DNA of 41,834 nt from Echinostoma caproni (lineage: Eukaryota; Platyhelminthes; Trematoda; Plagiorchiida; Echinostomatidae): positions 25,634-67,467 of the forward strand of contig UZAN01040277.1 in assembly GCA_900618425.1 (NCBI GenBank), written 5' to 3'. Each line of letters begins with the position of its first letter. Position 1 is the first letter of the stretch. This document shows positions 1-10,634 of the stretch, piece by piece. Below the pieces are notes generated by a model. It worked only from the letters and a program-made list of their open reading frames with translations. It did no database searches and was not told where the DNA came from. The position numbers and the translations under genes were made by a program.

Positions 1-395
1 TCCGGCATTTTTTAAATACAGAGCAGCTTCTCTAGGTAATATGATAATATCGCTCGGTAAAGATATTTTTTTCTGTTATTTTTATTGACCTTTCGTTCCT
101 CTATCTTGGACAAATTCTATCCTATGTTGACGTCGTTGATTTGTGCCAGACAATTTTATTGCATTCGAAATTCGATTTTTGCCCTGAAAATCTATCCCAC
201 ATTCAACGGTTTTCAAACCAATCTGTTGTCAGCTCCCAATACATCTAATCGCAAACACTTTCGGCATTATTCTAAACGTGTGATATCCACGGAGACTAGT
301 GCCAAGTTGAGCAAGATGTACTTCCAGATGTATGCTTGCAAACATGGATTGTGCTCTATCGTATATAGGGACTAGAGGAGAAATGGGTTGATTCG
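1..395. other. No gene supported
   Basis: The longest reading frame runs on the plus strand from 85 to 375 (96 codons), within the length range expected by chance. I see no family resemblance and no convincing splice pair. The stretch leads directly into the tRNA-like repeat candidate and may be part of the same repeat. Confidence 0.3.
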
Positions 396-700
396 ATGCC
401 CAGTGGTTGAATGGGTGGTATACTTCCCACCTATCTTTATGGTTCGAGTTCTATACCCGGTTTGGCCGATGTATTTCCACTGCTAATAATGATCTGGGAG
501 ATCGAAACATTTGTACGATACTTCCTAGCTTTTCATTTCACACGGTGGTGGCCAAGTGGTTACATCACCAGCTTGTTCTAACCGCTGCACCACCGCCCAT
601 CTTCCCAGACAGCCTTTGTTTGGCCGCGTACCCCCTTTTTGATTATTGACTGTACATTTGTATATTCAATAAATAAATTTGAACTTAAAAGACATGCAAA
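396..700 (+). repeat. Candidate tRNA-derived SINE-like repeat
   Basis: An A-box-like string TGCCCAGTGG lies at 397-406 and a B-box-like string GGTTCGAGTTC at 441-451. The 34-base gap between them fits an internal RNA polymerase III promoter. A second A-box-like string, TGGCCAAGTGG, lies at 549-559. The unit ends in an AT-rich tail with AATAAATAAA near 668. This is the usual head, body and tail layout of a short interspersed element. No intact cloverleaf folds from it, so it is not a tRNA gene. Copy number cannot be judged from one window; chance matches to the loose box consensus are possible. Confidence 0.35.
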
Positions 701-758
701 GACACTTTTCATATTTTTGCTTTGTTAGGCTCATTTTTTATACTGAATACATTTTCAG

Positions 759-860
759 GAGGTTGACAACGGCCATACCAAGGCTGTCATGAAACAAACA
801 GTCGGGAAAGACGGGCGGGCCGATAATTTGGACATGTTACTCCAAGGCCACCATCACCAG
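759..860 (+). CDS. Candidate internal exon, unknown protein
   Basis: A 102-base (34 codon) exon candidate. It is preceded by a T-rich tract ending ATTTTCAG and followed by a CAG/GTGATG donor. Only one of the three frames is open, reading EVDNGHTKAVMKQT and ending GHHHQ, and it is phase 0 at both ends. The stretch is clearly richer in G and C than its flanks, with most third positions G or C, as expected for coding sequence in an AT-rich genome. The downstream candidates at 1636 and 5241 are also phase 0 at their start, so they could be joined to it. No domain was recognised. Confidence 0.42.
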
Positions 861-946
861 GTGATGAAAACTTAAGGTTTCCGAAAATGGAATCATATGG
901 TCCCTTTTGTGGGACTGTTGCTGATACATTTATGTTTAGCACACAT

Positions 947-979
947 TATATATATATATATATATAAACATATATATAT
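947..979. repeat. (TA)n microsatellite
   Basis: Two TA runs, 947-966 and 971-979, separated by a few bases. A simple repeat in a presumed intron. Confidence 0.9.
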
Positions 980-1035
980 GCCTGATCCAAGCCTATCTTG
1001 ATTACCTGGATTACTTTGGTCAAAGAGCTTTTCAG

Positions 1036-1149
1036 GTTGTGCTCTGACTCAGTGATTGATAGTTGCATGTCACCTACATCGTGTGTAACCGTTGAATTCT
1101 TATGGAGCTCCAAAAAAATGCATCAGTTGGAATTCGTGCCTGCCAATCT
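1036..1149 (+). CDS. Candidate internal exon, competing with its neighbours
   Basis: Acceptor GCTTTTCAG precedes 1036 and donor CT/GTGAGT follows 1149. The open frame starts after one base and gives 37 codons including VIDSCMSPTSCVTVEFLW. Both splice signals are good and the residues look protein-like. Its phase (two bases carried over at both ends) does not fit either neighbouring candidate, 759-860 or 1636-1734, which are both phase 0. It is therefore part of another transcript, or one of the three calls is wrong. Function unknown. Confidence 0.28.
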
Positions 1150-1635
1150 GTGAGTGGAACTCAGCACTCTTTTCGCGTTCATATGCATAACCCGAACGAG
1201 ATTTTGCTACCTTATCATCATAATTCTAAACGGCGGTTACAGCATTGCAGCCCGAAAGCTTGACGATTCATGAAGTCCTATAAATTGAACCAAAATATGT
1301 ATTCATAAAAAATGTCCGTTATCTGAGCCAGTTGATTTCTTAAACGCTACGGTGGCAGTAACATTTAGTGATCACGTTGCTTTGATAACTTATTTCCTTT
1401 TATGACCTGCTCAGCCTTGACACCATCAGTATTTTATTATTCAAGTACCTTTGATTACATTCATCCATCATGAACCACCGAGGAACAAGGTTTTATACCA
1501 CAAAAAAAGTTGAAAAATGACGACACCCACTGATCAGTCCTCAACGATGCATCGTCGATGATTGTATTTCAAATATGAGAAAAATTGATCTTTTTAATTT
1601 AAAAGCACAGTTTCAATAAATTTGGACTTAGGCAG

Positions 1636-1734
1636 ATCCTAGTGTCTCTAAGGAGAACCAAAGTACCTGTTCCGACTTTCAAAATCCATTTCAAGTACGC
1701 CGGCTTTTCTACTCCAAGCCTGATACGCTATGAA
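1636..1734 (+). CDS. Candidate internal exon, unknown protein
   Basis: A 99-base (33 codon) stretch between acceptor TTAGGCAG and donor GAA/GTTAAG. It is phase 0 at both ends, matching 759-860 before it and 5241-5341 after it. The frame reads SLRRTKVPVPTFKIHFKYAG near its middle, a beta-strand-like basic and aromatic mix. A second frame starting two bases in is also open and ends in its own stop just past the donor, so the frame is not certain. No domain was recognised. Confidence 0.38.
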
Positions 1735-2607
1735 GTTAAGTCCCATTAAAACATTCGTTGGAACAAAATGGAATCAACGACCTACGAATGACCGTTGATA
1801 ATGAGCGGTGAAAACCGAGAGCAATGTTATTTCAATAACTCCCATTGGGAAGCAGAAAGTGAGGCATTGGAAACGCTATCATTTGCGAAATGAAAACCGA
1901 GTTAACTGAGAACGTTAACACATTTACGAGACGTTAAGAACGTCATAGCAGCAAGACGAAAATTGATCGGATATGTCAATCTCCAGGTAAATTGTAAAGG
2001 AGGCTCTCAGAAGAACGAACTCCTTGCTGTACGCAATGCTGCATCAAATCTTCCAAATTTCCAGCAATTCTCTTCTTGGCATGTTCAATCTCAATGTGTC
2101 CTACACAGATTCATCATCAAGCCCTTGTTGACCCAGCATAATTTGGGGCGGGCGTGATAAACAGTCATATTCTACCGCATATTGCAGACGTTGGAATCAA
2201 GTACAGGATAAATTAAACTAGTTCCACTAGCCATCACAACAGACGGATCTTTGGAATCTGTTCTTATTTGTGGTGCCATTGATGATTAATTTGGGATTGC
2301 GAAACCGAGTTATCTATCCGACCTACATTATAAAACGAATTTATTTACTGTTTAAAGTTCACTATTGTTCATTGGTCATACATTTTTGACATTTCTGCGA
2401 TATATCGCAACGCAAAATCAATGTTCTCTGCCTTGGATTGTATAGAAACCTACTGAAACCGACAGAGGAACAAGAAAAAGAGAGTGCAAATATAAAATCG
2501 TGCTGCTTGGATGGTCTCCTTTAAATGGTGCATCATTAATCGTCTGAATGTCCCTGCCACTAGTTCCAGTAACACTAGCTAACTTACGAGAAGTGATGAG
2601 GTCGTGA
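1735..2607. other. No gene supported
   Basis: Mostly AT-rich sequence. On the minus strand near 2000-2110 there is a short coding-like run containing AKKRIAGNLEDLMQHC, preceded by a plausible TGTGTAG acceptor. It has no partner exon and is left uncalled. Confidence 0.3.
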
Positions 2608-2802
2608 TTATGGTGCATTCAAAATTGTCACAACGTTGGCATTACCATGATCCAGGAAAGTTATTAACATTCTGCCATTGAGGACGGCGTTGTCAGCCGC
2701 GACAGGCTTGATGTATTTCGAGGGGATAGGGAAGAGCACTTCTCTAACTAAAATATCAGAGTAAAGACTGTTAACAAACTCAAGAAATGGAACCACTATC
2801 AT
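2608..2802 (-). CDS. Candidate coding fragment, unknown
   Basis: A minus-strand open frame of 64 codons with a protein-like central part: REVLFPIPSKYIKPVAADN, then VLNGRMLITFLDHGNANVV. An acceptor-like TGATATTTTAG lies inside it, and a CATG/GTAATG donor-like site follows the central part, so a smaller exon within the ORF is possible. Just downstream on the same strand, in another frame, another open run follows (2418-2618). This could be a frameshifted remnant of a longer coding region, such as a retroelement polyprotein. I do not recognise the family. Confidence 0.28.
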   Translation of the reverse strand: MIVVPFLEFVNSLYSDILVREVLFPIPSKYIKPVAADNAVLNGRMLITFLDHGNANVVTILNAP

Positions 2803-5240
2803 CCTGTTTTTTGTCCTAACACTGGAAAATTGACTAAATTTCCCTTTGATGTGAACTCTGCTTTCTCAGAAGTTTAATTGCATCTTGTTGTCATTATCAG
2901 AGCTGGAACTTTCAAACTACTACAAATTTTATAGCGACACTCAAGGTCGCGTACATTCAAATGGTGTTAAAAATGAACTAAGAACATAGATGTCGGAGAT
3001 AAAGTCGGGAATAAATAAAAATCACTCAGCGCCTTCTATATATAACTATGATTTTGCAAGCTGAAATTAATTCTCAAAATGAGGATGGTGTTGCACGAGT
3101 TTGGTCAACAACTGTATGTCCAACATTTTAATTTTTGACGAAGATTTTGCCACAGAACTAGGGACAGTCTTCAAACAGTCTGTGTGCAACACATAATGAT
3201 TTTATTCTTCCAGATATATATCGCCTAACAACATAAGCCTTGGTGAATCTTGTGCATTTTTTCATTTGTTTAGAGACCCAGCTTGATGGCAAATTTGTGA
3301 GCATCACAGGAAATCAGGCACCGGTTGTGACAAACACAAAATTTTAACACCTTAACGCTAGGGATCCTAAAATCAGAGCTTCAGAGAGTAAAGTTTTTGG
3401 TACCAAAAGCTGCATTTCAAATTTGGAAATAATTGGAATTAAAAAATATTTACGTCTTCTGCTCTCAAGTCTTAAAGCATCCAAAGTAGCCAACAGTAAG
3501 GAGAAACTAACCTTACGATAACAAATATTGAAATCGATTTTGGATTTCCGTCATGATTAGTTTCAGGAGTTTCGATGAAGTAATCTGTGGATACTTATCA
3601 TAGCTTGATGCTTTATCTAAACCAACTATTGAAAGACCTCTGCAATGATATTCTTGGTTAGGTGAAACTTTGGAACCCCACAGACTCCGAGATTACACGA
3701 AACAATAGGTGCTACCCTAAAGTGCATTTCACTGAACGCTTCTACGTCCATCGATGTTTGGTAAGGTATTTTTTCCGCAATCTCCTTCTCGACTTTGGTA
3801 TAAACATCTCAATGTGGGTGTTTGCATAATTGTGATATATCCATATAAACCATGTTGAGTTATTTGCTCATTTGAACTCCCCTGAATCACATAAATCTCA
3901 TATTGGCACTGCACGCATAACAGAATATCTCGTTGAGCTACAGTTAACAGTAGAAGGTTTCATAGAGGGCTACAAATTAAATGAATCCGTAGTTTACGAT
4001 AAATCTTACGGAAGTTCTTAAAAAGCTCATACCAATCATTTTCACTTGAAGTTTGATAGTTGTACTGATCGTAGGTTAGCTGTTATTATGATTCAAAATT
4101 ATGGCGAACCCATTCACGTGTTTTGAAGATAGAAGCGTTTTACAATGCATCAGAGTATGTATGCTAAAAAAGACGAACTTTCCGAAGGATATCACCAAAA
4201 GGATGATGCTTTTAAGTCTTATGTATGCAAACATATACAGGTGTTACGAAACATCTCTCTAATTTTTGAAATACTCTTCAGGTCCCAATATCATACCAGT
4301 ATATCTATAGTTACGGGTAAACTGCATTGATTCTTGACTTCATCTCACTTTGTGTTTTCGGGGCTCTTCTAACACCTTGCAAATTTTCGTCACCTCGAGT
4401 TTTACGAGAAACTTGTCGTAGTTCGAAGGTTGCCGTTCGGACTTGGCAAATATTTTATGTCAAGGAGCATTAAAATTCATTGCTTCTGATGAATGTTTCC
4501 TACTTCATTAGAGTGTTCATTAAGTTGAGGAGACATTCCAAGTAATTTTGCTCTGTTTTTCGCTGCACAATGAATGAGCTAAATATTGAAAACCTACTAG
4601 TTTAAATTTATTTGATACTTTTCGATTACAAATTACTCAAGTAAAACTGAAAGAAACATGTTCTAAGAAATATACAATTTGACCTTCGAAAAATAACCTT
4701 CGCGTCTGTGGCTTGTTGGCTTAACGTTGTGTTTTGTCACCGGACCCAATACGGATTAAATATTCAAAGATTTTGGCATATAATTTAAATCCAGAGTCAA
4801 CTTAACAAAACTCTGACGATCCAGTCCTTGACATGAAGTGAAGATTAGCCCAATTCATTGCACATTCAACGGAATTTCTCCATCAGGACATTAAGCAAGT
4901 GAAAGAAATCTGATCACATCGAATCAAAACGATGGTTGAATTTGTTCGCAGCTAAGGCCACCTGATATGAAACTGTTATTGAACACCTAACTAAATGGAA
5001 CATGTATTCAATTTGACATCAAATTCAAATCGCGTGGCCCGTCCCTCTGGCAATGGGTTTATTTACTAGATGACCAGCGAAAAATTCAACAATGGAAGAC
5101 AAATTATTTACTTACCTTGGTTTCCAATGAGGTTTTACCTCTAAAGACGTTAATATGCATCTCGCCTACGAGTTCGAGGGGAAGTAAATAGTGGGCACTT
5201 TGTTGTTGATCTCCTGCACGCATCAATTTGAATATTGCAG
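2803..5240. other. Presumed intron or intergenic, nothing called
   Basis: Reading frames are short and composition is AT-rich throughout. The only splice-like pair noticed (about 3711-3760, plus strand, ending at a TTTG/GTAAGG donor) does not match the phase of the flanking candidate exons. Confidence 0.4.
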
Positions 5241-5341
5241 AATTTCGTGCACCGATATGAGAGGTTTTCGATAAGTGTCACTCCCACTTCTCGGAAGTCA
5301 TATTTGTTTCAGATGAAGGTCGGCATATCGTCTCACTTGAG
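5241..5341 (+). CDS. Candidate internal exon, unknown protein
   Basis: A 101-base exon candidate with acceptor AATATTGCAG and a strong GAG/GTTAGT donor. It starts in phase 0 and carries two bases (AG) over its end. The frame reads NFVHRYERFSISVTPTSRKS and then a short hydrophobic and basic tail. The start phase fits the exon at 1636-1734, and the end phase fits the short exon at 5489, where the junction codon becomes AGA (Arg). That agreement of four candidates is the main support. No domain was recognised. Confidence 0.45.
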
Positions 5342-5488
5342 GTTAGTATTAGAAAACGGTTGGATCTCATCAAATAATATTTTCACTGATTATTGTAATT
5401 TCTGGAGGGTCAAGTACAAGGTTGAATTCGCTTAATTACCACCCAGTAGTTGGAATTTGAATATAATCAAATTTTTTCCCTGTGTCAG

Positions 5489-5534
5489 AAACAGAAGTAA
5501 GTTAGCTGCTTTAAAAGAGGTTGACAGTGGTTAG
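5489..5534 (+). CDS. Candidate short terminal exon
   Basis: A long pyrimidine tract with TTTTTTCCCTGTGTCAG, one of the best acceptors in the window, is followed by one base completing the split Arg codon. Fourteen codons follow (NRSKLAALKEVDSG) and then TAG. The intron from 5342 to 5488 is 147 bases. An AATAAA signal sits at 5909-5914. The alternative is an internal exon ending at GAG/GTTGAC (5519). Such a short exon is weak on its own; the phase match and the acceptor support it. Confidence 0.33.
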
Positions 5535-7887
5535 GATGTGCTATTAATTAGAGGAAACTGTTAAATTCTATTGGATAGTCAACTTAGTGGCCTCCATACA
5601 AAATCGACTGCCTTCAGAGCTCACAAACGAACAAGAACAGGTAAAACATGAGCGTGATGAGAGTTCAATCAGGTCTAAGGCTTAATTTGAAAAATTAATT
5701 TCATTTGTGTTTCTTACTATGGCTTTGTTATTTTACAACTGATGCAGCAGTAACCACCGTAAAAATAGAGACATCGTACATTTTAATGTCCTTCCACTAA
5801 AAAATGCAAATACATCAGTGGATATCATGACGGCTATATTACATCTAATGCGGGATAATACCATATTCAATCGCGTGGTTGAGGCTTGAAACATTAGGCG
5901 CTGGGAAAAATAAAACTTAATTAAAGTCAGGGTGTTTCAAGAGTTTAGTCAATACCTGTATGTTAAAGACATCGGTACAAATCGCCTATTGCTAGTGAAG
6001 ACACTCTGCCTGAAAATTATAGTATTGCGATTTGAATTACGGTCTCTTATTACTTGCTGCATGGAAAGCAAATTAGCATATCCGTGTACTGAAAGCATTC
6101 TGTCCCTCGTGAATTGTTTTCATACCAGAAAATTGTAAACTATCGTTTTACGGTTTGACTGATGGATTTCTGTGTCCTCACACAGTAAGACGTGTTTCAT
6201 TAACTAGTTCCGAATTTGCGAGATCAACTCCATGTGTACTGTTACACCGACGGCATCTTGCTGCGAGGAACATTTAAAAAAACTGTTCCTTTCTGCTCCC
6301 TGTAACTCAGGTAGCCTATTACACCTCTATTCGAAAAGTCGTGAAAGCGTTCTTTTGACGCTTTGAGAATCATTTGTATTGCTTCTTGATCAATAAAGTG
6401 ACCAGTGGTTAGACTAGGGTTTTGGTTGAAAGGCCAATAGCCCGAAAAAGTGCTTTGCCGAATGATGTAATGGAAAATAAAATTGACTTTTTCAAACAAT
6501 GAACATACATCAGTTGACCTCTTTAATATATAGTTTTCAATCTGGAAAGGAAATTAAAAACCGTGCGCTTGTACACGTCATGCTACTCTTCAACCCAAAT
6601 TATATTTCCCTCTCGAGATATTTTTCCACCTTACATTCAAGCCACATATTACTACATTCAGGAAACTAAGTTTTACTAGTCAAATTCCACTTGCCCTAAT
6701 GTAGTGATAAATTTTAAAGTAAGCATTGAATTTATTACTAGAAATATTTTCCCTGCAAACACAATTTCCGTTGCGCGTTTTTTGCTGCTGGTCAACCACG
6801 CCAATCCACGAATCAGTTGTCAGCTTCTTCGTATACCTGTATACAAAAAGTGTATTTGTGACACAGGCATTCGATTTAAAATGTTGGATGTAATTGTTTG
6901 ACTATGAACACCTCACTCAGTAAATTTATGGATCAGTGCATTATTCAAATGTTGTGTATAGTTCAGTTGGAATATTCTAACCGCATTAGACTTGAATCAA
7001 GTCTTTGTAACCGAATACTTTATCATAAGGATGTATATATACATATGAGCGAGCCCATCAGAGTTTGTAGTAGGTGCCTCCGTTCAGTTGTTTTTTGAAC
7101 CTTCAGATGTGCTCTGACAAATAGTGATGCAACTCAACACAGTTGCATCTGATGTCCTGCTTGACGAACAAAAGAATTCAGATTTTTTTTAAAACATTGA
7201 CAATATTCTTCAAAAGTTATCCCGATTTATCAAGATAGTGTATTTTTGTGTTCAGAACACAAAACAAGAATGACACGTTGCGGAACATGATGCAACCGAC
7301 GGCAGTGTGAGAAGAATGAGGAAGAAAAGGGGCTGAAACGAAACAACACACATTTCTGACAAGCTGATGAAGCGCAAGGGCTCGGAGGTGGGAAATGAAC
7401 GTGGTGCTTTTTTTTGACGCATGAGAAATAAAAGAAAGTGTGACAACTAATGAGCGGTTTGTATGTTTCATGCGGCCATAATGAACGTAAACAGGTCGCA
7501 TCAACTTCTCAATCAATGAATTTACAGGAGTAAAGTATGAACAACGATGAATAACTGTTATTATGGAATTCACATCACAGCAAAAGTGGTCAAATGACAA
7601 GAATACATTTGTCCAGAGGTTGTTACTTCAGAAGCATCATTTCATTGATTACTTATTCGCATGAGTGTCATAATGAAGAAGCCAGTCTGAGAAAATTTTG
7701 CAGATTGCTGTGCACATGTGGAAACGCTCGTATATGGATCATATTTTAAAGATAACCGTTTGAAGTGTGAAAAATAGATTGACTGGCATTAAACACAAAC
7801 ATAAAATCGCTGAAAGGTGCTATCACGTTATTCTCATCACTACTCAGCAAACGTTTACCCAATCGGGAAAGGGAGTGACGTTCTGCT
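5535..7887. other. No gene firmly supported
   Basis: Contains presumed 3' flank and AT-rich sequence. Two leads are left uncalled. A minus-strand ORF at 6242-6499 contains QEAIQMILKASKERFHDFSN. A plus-strand stretch at 6742-6830 is preceded by TTTATTACTAG, followed by GTATAC, and open in all three forward frames. A 127-codon minus ORF at 7217-7600 lies over a purine-rich plus-strand tract and is in the chance range. Confidence 0.3.
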
Positions 7888-8100
7888 TCATGGGGCATCT
7901 CTCAGTTCCGGGTTTGTGATAACCTCTTTCACAGCATCACGCAAAGCTGTGTACCGTTTGAGCATACTTTCGCTTTTACTTGAGCGATACAAAATGTCCA
8001 GTTCATTGATAGTTTGAACAATCAGTTGGATCCGTGTTTCCAGTCTCTCGTTAGCATCTCGCAAGCGACGATTTTCCACTTGTAGTTCTTCCACAGTATA
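7888..8100 (-). CDS. Terminal exon of a coiled-coil protein
   Basis: The strongest host coding signal here. The frame has 70 codons and ends in TGA. It starts at the splice acceptor CACACGCAGAG and reads YTVEELQVENRRLRDANERL, then a long helix of regularly spaced Leu, Ile, Glu, Arg and Gln, then DAVKEVITNPELRDAP at the C terminus. Heptad-like spacing (LQVENRRLRDANERLETRI) indicates a coiled coil of roughly 35-45 residues with a short tail. There is no signal peptide or membrane segment in this exon. It begins in phase 0, matching the phase-0 end of the upstream exon at 8915-8974. The protein is probably structural or a scaffold. The family was not identified; centrosomal, ciliary and trafficking coiled-coil proteins all look like this. 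Confidence 0.62.
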   Translation of the reverse strand, partial: YTVEELQVENRRLRDANERLETRIQLIVQTINELDILYRSSKSESMLKRYTALRDAVKEVITNPELRDAP

Positions 8101-8914
8101 CTCTGCGTGTGTTTATGAAACGAAGGACAACAGAACACACATGGACTTCAAATAAGTTTCAAGTTTCGTTTGGTGATTTAATGTTCTTTTGAATGTTGTT
8201 TACTTACATATACGAATGCATATAAATAAAACACATAGATAGGGTTTCTTGTATTTAAACCGTCAATATGCAATAATAGTGAGTGTCCTTTCTTTATATT
8301 ACGACAGTTTAGGTGACAATACTTTGAAATCTCCGTGTTAACATCCGATCTTTCAAAGTAAATGAGAATCAGCTACATAATCTGAGTGTTTTGCAAATAT
8401 ACCAGTAACCAGAAATGTTCAAACTGGCCACTAAGACATTTATTTGTTAACATGATCCGCCCATAACTAAAGATAATCTGGAATGATCAAGTTTATCTGT
8501 GAACTGAAGTTTATTTGGGGCAGTATACTTGCTTACTATGGTTGAATTAAAAGAAGACCACAAAAAATCAACTTATTGTAACCACTTTTTTAAATAAATG
8601 TCATCCGTTTTACGGGTTAATTGTACACCCTAAAATGCCGTTTATTTTTATTCTTCCAACTTTTAAATACGAGTATCATGTTGGGGTTTACGCTGCTAAA
8701 ATTTGATTCAATTATTAGCAAAATCAGTATTAACCTAATAATCCAGAATCCGGTGTACGTGTAATGTAGATTCACTCAACTTGACCCTGTTGTTTACTCT
8801 ATTTTTGTTTCAGATTTACATTTGTTATTAGATACTGTCAAATTAATTTACTTTCATCAATAATCAATTTACTTTTTCTATAAACATTTCATTTGAATAG
8901 AAAAACGTTCATAC

Positions 8915-8974
8915 CTTCATCGTATTACGTATTCTACCGATGTCAGAACAGCGTAACGCGCATTCAAGCTTGAG
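8915..8974 (-). CDS. Internal exon of the same minus-strand gene
   Basis: A 60-base exon between acceptor GTTTAACAG and donor AAG/GTATGA. Of the three frames only one runs to the donor without a stop. It gives 20 residues, beginning LKLECALRC and ending RIRNTMK, phase 0 at both ends. That fits both the 39-base exon upstream (9568-9606) and the coiled-coil terminal exon downstream. The helix-prone, charged residues suit an extension of the coiled coil. The intron from 8101 to 8914 is about 0.8 kb. Confidence 0.5.
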
Positions 8975-9567
8975 CTGTTAAACATCATAGCTGAGCATTC
9001 ACGCCAAAGCACTAATGATCCCTGATGTTCCGCTTGGTTTAGCTTGGTCAGTGATGTGAATGTCCCACGCCATGCTATCGACATCATATGTTCATCTCGC
9101 GATATCGCCTTCCGTTGCCGCAAATTGCCGTGAACCAAATAGTTCAACGTTAAATTACAACAACTCTGCACTATGTAAGAGCCATACGTACTAACTAGCA
9201 ATTGGGGTTTAGTGGGTCAGTTTTCTTTTTGTTTTTGTGAGTCAAGTATTTATTGGTGCACATAAACGACGTTTATGCAGAAGTGGCCAAAATCTACGAA
9301 CAGCGTCGTGTTAGTGAATGTTTACTTTAAATCGAAGGTATCAGTTATCACGGCTGAAACAAGGGCGTCGCAAAGATACAGAGCACGCTTTTGCATCGAG
9401 TGATTTACCAATCCATGTAAACGCGGCGTTTGTTCATAGGAGTCTGAAGTTTCTAATACAAACAGCGGTAAACTATTATTATTTGATTACATCCAACATC
9501 ATACAGAATAAATAACCTACGAATTCAAGGTCGAAAACAGAGTGGTATTGGATGGAGTGCCACATAC

Positions 9568-9606
9568 CTGAAACTGTTTCATTTGTTCAGGAAGGTTTTC
9601 GCGGAA
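9568..9606 (-). CDS. Internal micro-exon of the same minus-strand gene
   Basis: Thirty-nine bases between acceptor CGCTTCCACAG and a perfect CAG/GTATGT donor. Only one frame is open, giving FRENLPEQMKQFQ, phase 0 on both sides. The excellent donor and the single-frame constraint make this more convincing than its length suggests. Together with 8915-8974 and 7888-8100 it gives a continuous 103-residue C terminus. The next exon upstream is uncertain. Confidence 0.5.
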
Positions 9607-10255
9607 CTGTGGAAGCGAAAGTTAATATAATTAGTAGGTTTGGGGTATACACTATACAACCTGGTTGACTCATGTTGCTTTCTGTTATGGCTACGACAAC
9701 CGTGTACAAACGAAAGCAAATTAATTGATAACTGAGGATGACAGATGATTCAAAGATCAGTAGACAGGCGACACTGAGGATGAATAAAATTGAACTAATT
9801 ACCGCATTCGTTTTTTATATGTGGCGGTGAAAAGTCCATATCATTGAAGTTTAGCTTAAATTCCAACATACATCGAACACTTATCGTTGGGAGATGCCCA
9901 CTATTGCTAAATATGTCATCAAGTTATTCAATCAGCTATGAACACGTGTGTGACAAGCCTATGCTTTATTTTTACTGTCTTTCTAGCATCATTTAGTTGG
10001 TTTTATCACAGTTGTAGTCGATTCACTTTTCTTTCCATTGAGAATCGGTCGGTCGTAACGAGTTGCTCAACCCAAAACCAGAACCTCATTACGTAAATGC
10101 TGTGCATAGACAAAAGGAGTTCAATAGGTAAGGGAAAAGGTCATATGTTCCTCAACAGGGGAAAGGGTTCCACGCAGTTTGCCTTCGAAGAAAGTTTTCA
10201 TTCCTTTTCTTTTACATGATATTTTCTTGATCACATTGAGTACCAATAAACCCAC

Positions 10256-10461
10256 TCATGAATCCGATCTACTCCAAGGCGAGTCCAGCGACACATGGAA
10301 AGCATGCACAATAGTCCGTTGATCACTTGTGTCCAACCGGCCATTTCCTTCTAAGAGTTCCATTAAAGATAAATCCGTGCATTGCTTGCAAAGATCTAGT
10401 ATAGTCTCGGAATAAACTGAACGCGATGAAGTGAAATAGACAGTTACACTCGACCGACAAA
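10256..10461 (-). CDS. Candidate exon, perhaps of the coiled-coil gene
   Basis: Acceptor TTACTCTTTCAG, then an open frame whose core reads SETILDLCKQCTDLSLMELL and EGNGRLDTSDQRTIVHAFH, ending SRSDS and TGA. The residue pattern (amphipathic helices, two Cys) is strongly protein-like. To join the phase-0 exon at 9606 it would need a donor inside, such as CAT/GTGTCG or ATT/GTGCAT, both poor. Otherwise it is the last exon of a separate gene. After the TGA the same frame stays open for another 44 codons (10121-10255), which is odd. Family not recognised. Confidence 0.4.
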
Positions 10462-10634
10462 CTGAAAGAGTAATTTTGAGAAATTGCAAAGGCAGCCAGT
10501 TCCATTGAATTTCATTCTCTCATAACAATCGCGCTTTAATAGTCTTAAAACAAAGTGCTGTTCCCCTTGAATGCACTGATTGGACGATGCTCAATCTTAT
10601 TCCGACCATTTCCTGACGAGTGAATCAAACCTCA

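Noticed and set aside
397..451. Functional tRNA gene
   Set aside because: A and B box strings are present, but acceptor, D and anticodon stems do not fold into a cloverleaf.
3711..3760. Plus-strand exon-like stretch (CYPKVHFTERFYVHRCL) ending at TTTG/GTAAGG
   Set aside because: Two frames are open, the acceptor is weak, and its phase does not fit the flanking candidate exons.
7217..7600. 127-codon minus-strand ORF
   Set aside because: Length is near what chance gives at this AT content; it lies opposite a purine-rich tract and shows no domain or splice support.
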